DNA of 11,939 bases from NCBI GenBank assembly GCA_902609035.1, contig CACLQG010000030.1, forward strand, positions 1 to 11,939, written 5' to 3'. Source of the stretch: an uncultured Bacteroidota bacterium. GTDB taxonomy: Bacteria; Bacteroidota; Bacteroidia; Flavobacteriales; Flavobacteriaceae. The position numbers and the translations under genes are program-made. Below the pieces are notes generated by a model that was given only the letters and a program-made list of their open reading frames with translations, had not been told where the DNA came from and did no database searches. How positions within the stretch are numbered: position 1 is the stretch's first letter; every line of letters begins with the position of its first letter. Positions 7,557-11,939 of the stretch are shown piece by piece.

Positions 7557-7706
7557 CTGATAAAGTTCATTTAATCTTCGTTCCCTGCAATCATAACAAA
7601 CTTGACTCAGTGGATTGTTATTGTAGATATTATGTGACCAATCAAAAACTATTTCTTGATTACAATCTACACATATACGTTTATTAATGGAGTTCAGGTC
7701 TGACAA
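7545..7706 (-). CDS. 53-aa protein with two CxxC pairs (zinc-ribbon-like)
   Basis: Read on the minus strand, a TTG at 7706 begins MSDLNSINKRICVDCNQEIV. The protein continues with a DWSHNIYNNNPLSQ linker, then VCYDCRERRLNELYQ, and stops at 7545. The four cysteines form CVDC (12-15) and CYDC (37-40), the spacing of a small zinc ribbon, and the basic tail RERR follows the second pair. Role unknown; such mini-proteins may bind nucleic acids or proteins, but nothing here specifies which. The TTG is the only plausible start, since an in-frame stop lies two codons upstream of it. It is 42 bases past the PHP gene on the same strand and could be the last cistron of the sulfatase operon. It overlaps the antisense signal-peptide remnant at 7482-7556 by 12 bases. 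Confidence 0.55.
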   Translation of the reverse strand: MSDLNSINKRICVDCNQEIVFDWSHNIYNNNPLSQVCYDCRERRLNELYQSNY

Positions 7707-7748
7707 TACTTAAATTTAATTTAGTTTTTATGTCTAAAATATAATTCG

Positions 7749-8930
7749 CTATCGAAGCAAAAAGGGCTGAGTCCAAGCTTTTTTAGTTTCATTATCTAAA
7801 ATTGGATTGTTTTTTTTTGCATCTGAAGTGATTCTGACTCTAACAAAAATGTCCTCTTTTTGATAGTTATATGTTGCCGAAGTTCCTTGAACATTTTTTA
7901 ACTCAACTACTTCCTCTGAATTAATTTGGTAACCAAGAAAAATAATTTTGTAATTAATTCCAGGTTCAGAATCAACTATCAAAGAAATTTTTTTCTTGTC
8001 ATAAGATAATTTTTTTAGATGGACACCCGTTGATGAATAAAAATCTCCACTTTCCATAGCTGAAATAATATTTTTGGTATCAAGTTTTTTTGAATTTACC
8101 ATAACCCATCCTCTCCCACTATTACTGTCTTTTGAAGAAAAACTATGATAGCGATGACTATCATCAGTAGCTACCCCAAAAATAAGTGGTTTTCCCTCTT
8201 TATAGTAATGAATATTTATTAAATCCCACATGGTTTCCGTATCAACATGCATATCGTCCCCCTCATTATTTACTGAGGGATGACCATTGTAAACCTCAAA
8301 GAAGCGTTCTCCATTTAATTGTTTTATATCCTCTGTACTAATTCCATAACCAAAGTTGGGATGATTTATATGAGCAAACATTGGGATGTTCAATTTTTTG
8401 CGTTGGTCGTGGACGGCATCTAAAGTCCTCTGCATTACATCTAATACAGAAGTTCCACTTATGGGATCTATTTTTTCTTCTATATTGGTGACATTTATGT
8501 GAACAGGCTTATCTTCAAAAGAAGAGGTGACCTCCTCAGATTTGATGACCAAAAATGAATCTGGCACATCCAATTTAGATTGGAACTCATCAAATGTTTT
8601 AAGTCGAACGAATGTTTTGCTAGAGTCTTTTTTTGTTTCTACCCAATCCCCAAATCGTTTTTGATATTTTTCTAAAGTTTTATTTTTCAAATCACGCTCT
8701 TTGATTTCGTACCAAAATTCTGAATCACCAACGGTATTGTGATCTGAAAGTGCGATGAATTGATAATCGTGGTCTTTATACCATTGAATAATCATTTCGG
8801 GGAAATCATCACCGTCACTCCAAAGAGAATGGGTGTGTAAATTACCCTTATGCCAGATTTGTTCGCTGCTACAGATTTCAAAGGATACCAATATAAAAAA
8901 AGCAATAAAGAAAGCTGTCCAATTAATCAT
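7749..8930 (-). CDS. Secreted PHP-domain metallohydrolase, CehA/McbA-like
   Basis: PHP-domain proteins hydrolyse phosphate or related esters using a cluster of two or three metal ions; CehA/McbA-type members include ester and carbamate hydrolases. Counting from the ATG at 8930 (393 aa), the ligands appear in order: HTH (H32, H34), SDHN (D63, H64), KSEEVT (about 130-135), HINHP (H187, H190), FFEVYNGH (about 210-217) and TDDSH (about 255-259). A beta-rich C-terminal domain (about 300-393) ends AWTQPFLLR. The N-terminus (MINWTAFFIAFFILVSFEIC) is a signal peptide; C20 is not in a good lipobox. The frame also opens at a TTG (8939) that overlaps the sulfatase stop; I prefer the ATG, five bases after that stop. 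The pairing suggests translational coupling and a shared substrate pathway. The exact substrate is unknown. Confidence 0.88.
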   Translation of the reverse strand: MINWTAFFIAFFILVSFEICSSEQIWHKGNLHTHSLWSDGDDFPEMIIQWYKDHDYQFIALSDHNTVGDSEFWYEIKERDLKNKTLEKYQKRFGDWVETKKDSSKTFVRLKTFDEFQSKLDVPDSFLVIKSEEVTSSFEDKPVHINVTNIEEKIDPISGTSVLDVMQRTLDAVHDQRKKLNIPMFAHINHPNFGYGISTEDIKQLNGERFFEVYNGHPSVNNEGDDMHVDTETMWDLINIHYYKEGKPLIFGVATDDSHRYHSFSSKDSNSGRGWVMVNSKKLDTKNIISAMESGDFYSSTGVHLKKLSYDKKKISLIVDSEPGINYKIIFLGYQINSEEVVELKNVQGTSATYNYQKEDIFVRVRITSDAKKNNPILDNETKKAWTQPFLLR

Positions 8931-8935
8931 CGTGG

Positions 8936-10411
8936 TCAATGTCCATTTTTAATTATTCTATTTAGTTGAAGGGTCATAGATTTATACTTTTGAGGATTTT
9001 TTGTCATCAAATTATTTTTTTCAAATGGGTCTTGTTCTAAATTAAAAAGTTGATTTTTATTAGCTTTATCGTTGTTATATTTAATTAGTTTCCAATTCTT
9101 ATTAATATATGATATGGCTTTTTTTGAATAAAGTGCAACATCTACTCTAATATTATTTACTTTTTTGTCAGTAAAAATATCTGAAAAGCTAAATGAATCC
9201 TCTCCATCTTCAAAATTAGCCTGCTGACCAAAAAGTGAAGCAAATGTTTTGAAAAAGTCAGCAGAGCAAACTAATCTGTTAGAACTTACTCTTTTACTTA
9301 TTTTATTTGGCCATTTCAAAATCATCGGTACTCTAAATCCTCCCTCAAAAGGACTACCTTTTCCACCTTTCAAATTTAGGTTTGTTCTGTGCCCCATTTT
9401 TTTTGCTTCTATTTTTGCACTTTTCGACTTTTTTCCAACACCTTTACTATCATCAGACAAATTTAGCCCAATTCCAGCAGTAAAATGATCTTTTAATTGG
9501 CCTCCATTATCGCTGGTAAATATTATAATGGTTTTTTCAAATAAATCTAACTCATCTATTAGTTTAATAATTTTTCCAACATAAAAGTCAAGTTCTTGAA
9601 TAAAATCTCCATATTGTCCGGCCATACTTATTCCTCTAAATTTCTTGTGTGGAGTAATGTGAGTGTGGGCTATTGTCGGTGTGAAGTATAAAAAGAATGG
9701 ATTATTTTTGTTACGACTTATAAATGTTAAGGCACGTTCTGTTAGTAATGCATTTACCTCGTCGTCTTTTCTTTCCTCAAGCAAACCCTTTACCTTGTCT
9801 CCTTTTTTATTTGCTTTACGATAATTTTCATTTGGATCTATACCAAGTAATCTATCGTTTTCAATATAACCTCTTATAAGATCATTATGGTTTCTAGCTA
9901 GTCCAAAAAAATAATCAAAGCCCAGATCTAGTGGTCCTGACATTAAAGTTCTGCTATAATCCGGTTCACTATTGTGACCAAATCCCAAATGCCATTTACC
10001 TACCGCAGCAGTTGAATATCCATTTGATTTGAAAATTTTAGCTATTGTTAAACGATTTATTTCTATTAATTGATCTCCAACCCAATTTTGAGAATTTAAC
10101 TTTTTATTTCTGAATGGATATCTGCCTGTTAAAACTGAATATCTAGTTGGTGTACAAACGGCACCATTAGCATAATAATTATTAAACTTAATTCCCTCTT
10201 TTGCTAGTTGATCTATATTTGGAGTTTTAATCATTTTGGCTCCATAAGATGATATGTCACCAATTCCAATATCATCAGCCATTATGAAAATTACATTTGG
10301 TTTATCATCATTTTTTGTGAAATGATTAATTTGATAATTTGTCGTTAATTGAACATTCTGCCCAAAAGAAAACATCGGAACCATTTGTAATAGAAGTATC
10401 AGCTTTTTCAT
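8936..10411 (-). CDS. Secreted sulfatase (arylsulfatase type, S1 family)
   Basis: This enzyme hydrolyses sulfate esters, here probably on a polysaccharide. The 491-aa protein begins with a signal peptide (MKKLILLLQMVPMFSFGQ), so it acts in the periplasm or outside. The signature C86-T-P-T-R90 (CxPxR) marks the cysteine converted to formylglycine by a maturase. Calcium and active-site residues are visible: D46 and D47 in MADDIG, K139 and H141 in GKWHLG, H249 in AHTH, D301 and N302 in TSDNGG, and a lysine in KGGKGSPFEGGFR (about 348-360). Between TSDNGG and that lysine lies a lysine-rich stretch (about 324-340, GVGKKSKSAKIEAKKMG) that seems longer than usual. It has a promoter-like element ending one base before its ATG and is followed within five bases by the PHP gene. 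The S1 subfamily, and thus the substrate, cannot be assigned by eye. Confidence 0.95.
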   Translation of the reverse strand: MKKLILLLQMVPMFSFGQNVQLTTNYQINHFTKNDDKPNVIFIMADDIGIGDISSYGAKMIKTPNIDQLAKEGIKFNNYYANGAVCTPTRYSVLTGRYPFRNKKLNSQNWVGDQLIEINRLTIAKIFKSNGYSTAAVGKWHLGFGHNSEPDYSRTLMSGPLDLGFDYFFGLARNHNDLIRGYIENDRLLGIDPNENYRKANKKGDKVKGLLEERKDDEVNALLTERALTFISRNKNNPFFLYFTPTIAHTHITPHKKFRGISMAGQYGDFIQELDFYVGKIIKLIDELDLFEKTIIIFTSDNGGQLKDHFTAGIGLNLSDDSKGVGKKSKSAKIEAKKMGHRTNLNLKGGKGSPFEGGFRVPMILKWPNKISKRVSSNRLVCSADFFKTFASLFGQQANFEDGEDSFSFSDIFTDKKVNNIRVDVALYSKKAISYINKNWKLIKYNNDKANKNQLFNLEQDPFEKNNLMTKNPQKYKSMTLQLNRIIKNGH

Positions 10412-10444
10412 ACTTCTAAAATAAAAAATCTACAAAACTGGGTT
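10412..10444 (-). promoter_or_regulatory. Promoter-like element before the sulfatase (copy F)
   Basis: Read on the minus strand: AACCCAG, TTTTG, TAGATTTTTT (10432 down to 10423), then ATTTTAGAAGT and the ATG. The TA lies 21 bases before the ATG, against 22 in copy C and 20 in copy D. With a start site 7-10 bases past the box, the mRNA leader would be only a few bases long. The C-tract is shortened to three. Confidence 0.55.
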
Positions 10445-10509
10445 AAATCATATATATTCTGAAAATAGTTAGCCAGCGATTTTAAAACACTATTCTGTTT
10501 TATTTCTTT

Positions 10510-10542
10510 ACAAAAGGGGGTGTTCTTCCCAACCCTTTTTGT
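10510..10542 (+). repeat. Imperfect inverted repeat overlapping promoter copy D
   Basis: ACAAAAGGG (10510-10518) can pair with CCCTTTTTGT (10533-10542) with one T bulged, around a 14-base loop. The right arm is the C/T-tract of element copy D, including the first base of its TAG box. On the minus strand it lies about 90 bases past the fbp stop but lacks a good T-run, so it is a poor terminator candidate. Confidence 0.4.
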
Positions 10543-10560
10543 AGGTTTTGTTATAATAGT
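10522..10560 (+). promoter_or_regulatory. Orphan promoter-like element (copy D)
   Basis: GTTCT (10522-10526), a CCC tract, TTTTTG, TAGGTTTTG (10542-10550), then TTATAATAG. An ATG at 10562 lies 20 bases after the TA but opens only 12 codons (MRNPLKSIIISR, stop at 10598). That resembles the first residues of a cut-off signal peptide. No plus-strand gene follows; the next feature is the antisense end of fbp. Confidence 0.45.
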
Positions 10561-10629
10561 AATGCGAAACCCCCTGAAATCAATAATCATTTCCCGATAG
10601 AGTTCCTAAATTAATTGTCTTTAAAGAAG

Positions 10630-11622
10630 CTAATTAGACTTTAAAAAATGATCAATATCTCCTACCATTGATTTATCTCCACAATAGAACGGGCAGCGTT
10701 GGTGTAATTCTTCAGGAGGAATATCCAATATCCTATTTTTTCCGTCCGTGGCTGCCCCTCCAGATTGTTCGGCGAGGAAGGCTATTGGGTTGCATTCGTA
10801 GAGCAATCTTAATTTTCCATTGGGATAGGATAAGGTCGGAGGATACAAATACACCCCTCCACTGATCAGGTTTCGGTGGAAATCGGAGACCAATGACCCA
10901 ACATATCTCGCGGTATAGGGTCTTTCGTTTTTGTCCTCTTGACAATACTTGATGTACTTTTTAATGCCTTGCGGAAAGTGTACGTAGTTTCCTTCATTGA
11001 TGGAATAAATGCTTCCAGCGACAGGAAATTTCAAATTGGGATGAGAAAGATAGAAAGTTCCTAGAGCGGGGTTTAATGTAAAGCCGTTGACACCATATCC
11101 AGTAGTATAAATCAAAATGGTAGAGGTACCATAGAGAATATAACCAGCAGCGACTTGCTTTGATCCTTTTTGAAGAAAATCTGCTACTGATACTGGCTGA
11201 TCACTTGGAGTTATTCTTCTGTATACAGAAAATATAGTGCCTACAGAAACATTGACATCGATGTTGAAGGACCCGTCTAACGGATCGATGAGGACCACAT
11301 AATTATTTCGTTTATTATTGTTTTTACTTGAAATGGCGATAAAATCTTCTTCCTCCTCAGATGCAAATCCGCATACAATTTGTCGATTAATCAGGGCTCT
11401 TTTAAAAGCTTGATTGGCATATACATCTAATTTTTGCTGTTCCTCATTGGACTGATTTTTTTGATCTGTCGCACCAATTATATTGACCAAACCTGCTTTG
11501 TTGACTTCGTGATTTACGGCTTTGGAGGCCAGCCTTATCGCGTTGAGTAGTCTTGACAATTCTCCGGTTGAATATTCGAATTGATTTTGATTTTCTATTA
11601 TAAATTCACCCAAACTTTTCAT
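10630..11622 (-). CDS. fbp: Fructose-1,6-bisphosphatase, class I
   Basis: This enzyme dephosphorylates fructose 1,6-bisphosphate to fructose 6-phosphate, the committed step of gluconeogenesis, in the cytoplasm. Counted from the ATG at 11622 (330 aa): LGEFIIENQ and YSTGELSRL near the N-terminus; metal-binding SEEEED (about 88-93) and DPLDG (113-117); [13 protein letters not shown] (about 238-250) for the 6-phosphate side; and LRLLYECNP with metal ligand E277. The length is normal for the class. The frame also opens at a TTG (11652, 340 aa), but that TTG lies in a possible -7 box (TAAATCTTTTGC), and the ATG better matches family N-termini. One oddity: the strongly conserved DPLDGSSN reads DPLDGSFN, with Phe at 119. 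The gene seems richer in G and C than its neighbours, as expected of a core gene beside a variable region. It is transcribed alone. Confidence 0.93.
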   Translation of the reverse strand: MKSLGEFIIENQNQFEYSTGELSRLLNAIRLASKAVNHEVNKAGLVNIIGATDQKNQSNEEQQKLDVYANQAFKRALINRQIVCGFASEEEEDFIAISSKNNNKRNNYVVLIDPLDGSFNIDVNVSVGTIFSVYRRITPSDQPVSVADFLQKGSKQVAAGYILYGTSTILIYTTGYGVNGFTLNPALGTFYLSHPNLKFPVAGSIYSINEGNYVHFPQGIKKYIKYCQEDKNERPYTARYVGSLVSDFHRNLISGGVYLYPPTLSYPNGKLRLLYECNPIAFLAEQSGGAATDGKNRILDIPPEELHQRCPFYCGDKSMVGDIDHFLKSN

Positions 11623-11736
11623 GGGTGATATAGTATTGTTATTCTGTTGCAAAAGATTTATTTATGATAAATCATTAATGTAAATATAAAAAACAATTAT
11701 ACCAAAATGCAATAATATTTTAATCTTTCTCTTGAA

Positions 11737-11781
11737 GTTCTCTATACTCAAACCCCTTTTTTAGTTTTTTATTTTAGTTTA
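11737..11781 (+). promoter_or_regulatory. Promoter-like element (copy E) upstream of a hairpin
   Basis: AGTTCT (11736-11741), AAACCCC, T6, TAGTTTTTT (11762-11770), then ATTTTAG. The AGTTCT-to-TAG spacing (20 bases) matches copies A (20) and B (21). It faces away from fbp, towards the exported-protein gene at 11897, with a hairpin in between. Confidence 0.5.
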
Positions 11782-11789
11782 TTATAAAT

Positions 11790-11819
11790 TACCACCTTCA
11801 TCAGAAGGAGGAGGTTTTT
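11790..11819 (+). terminator. Hairpin with T-run downstream of copy E (possible attenuator)
   Basis: CCTTC and GAAGG pair around ATCA. Outside them, ACC can pair with parts of GGAGGT across A-A mismatches, and TTTTT follows. No plus-strand gene ends here, so it would terminate or attenuate a transcript that began only about 15-40 bases earlier at copy E. Confidence 0.45.
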
Positions 11820-11896
11820 CAAATTAAAGGCATATCCTCTTCATAAAGTTCAGGGACTAATTTGTACATTTATTATTAACTATAAACTAATATACA

Positions 11897-11939
11897 ATGC
11901 GTTTTTACTTCTTATCATTTATTTTTTGTTGTGTGCTTA
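11897..11939 (+). CDS. Start of an exported protein (cut by window end)
   Basis: The ATG at 11897 opens MRFYFLSFIFCCVL, which runs off the right edge. One basic residue followed by an unbroken hydrophobic run with two cysteines is what a signal peptide or lipoprotein leader looks like. The A-rich context TATACAATG suits this organism's starts. A TAATTTG, one base short of the -7 consensus, lies 39 bases upstream (11858-11864). Copy E and the hairpin are further upstream. Only 14 codons are visible, so the function cannot be given. Confidence 0.5.
   Translation, partial: MRFYFLSFIFCCVL

Noticed and set aside
9249..9488. 79-aa plus-strand frame
   Set aside because: It lies wholly inside the sulfatase gene on the opposite strand, whose frame carries clear family motifs there.
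10408..10590. 60-aa minus-strand frame between fbp and the sulfatase gene
   Set aside because: It overlaps promoter-like copies D and F, has no recognisable domain, and its composition follows the underlying regulatory DNA. It is best read as chance.
10668..10945. Frames of 65 aa (plus) and 70 aa (minus)
   Set aside because: Both lie inside fbp, whose conserved C-terminal motifs occupy this stretch in another frame.
1..11939. CRISPR array, insertion sequence, prophage, toxin-antitoxin or defence system
   Set aside because: No regularly spaced direct repeats, transposase or integrase motifs, terminal inverted repeats or paired small toxin-like genes were seen. The dispersed elements are single and promoter-like, not array-like.
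1..11939. Complete polysaccharide utilisation locus
   Set aside because: Rhamnosidase and sulfatase genes are present, but no SusC/SusD pair, hybrid two-component system or anti-sigma/sigma pair is in the window, so only a possible edge of such a locus can be claimed.

Overview
The window looks like a stretch of chromosome from a marine-type member of the Bacteroidota, most likely the Flavobacteriia. The DNA is strongly AT-rich. Starts are preceded by A-rich stretches and not by Shine-Dalgarno sequences. Several promoters resemble the Bacteroidota -7 box (TAnnTTTG), and many products carry short signal peptides ending in FGQ, NAQ or similar. I cannot name a genus from the sequence alone.

Layout. 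(1) 2-2404, plus strand: the 3' part of a GH78 alpha-L-rhamnosidase gene whose reading frame runs off the left edge. (2) 2548-2856, plus: a small secreted protein with a DUF4177-like C-terminus, probably started at TTG. (3) 2857-5209: a gene-poor region holding two minus-strand membrane protein genes (a YdcF/ElyC-like DUF218 protein and a four-helix small membrane protein), one orphan promoter-like element and a possible 39-aa ORF. (4) 5210-7404, plus: a secreted beta-lactamase-fold serine hydrolase, then an unrecognised secreted protein that looks like two dimeric alpha/beta-barrel halves. They share a nearly identical promoter and leader, and the second ends in a strong bidirectional terminator. 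(5) 10411 down to 7545, minus: a probable operon of a secreted sulfatase, a secreted PHP-domain CehA/McbA-like metallohydrolase and a 53-aa protein with two CxxC pairs. (6) 11622-10630, minus: class I fructose-1,6-bisphosphatase, a housekeeping-type gene that looks richer in GC than its neighbours. (7) 11653-11939, plus: a promoter-like element, a hairpin with a T-run, and the first 14 codons of an exported protein cut by the right edge.

How the genes fit together. The rhamnosidase, sulfatase, PHP metallohydrolase and serine hydrolase (which could be an esterase) are consistent with breakdown of sulfated, rhamnose-containing or acylated glycans, but no SusC/SusD pair, transporter or sensor is visible. 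A complete polysaccharide utilisation locus is therefore not shown. The clearest unexplained structure is a dispersed promoter-like element: a C-tract, a T-tract, TAG(G/T)TTTTG, then often TATTTTAG. It occurs in at least seven places on both strands. Three copies sit in front of very short or decapitated reading frames, one of which is an intact signal peptide that stops after 24 codons.
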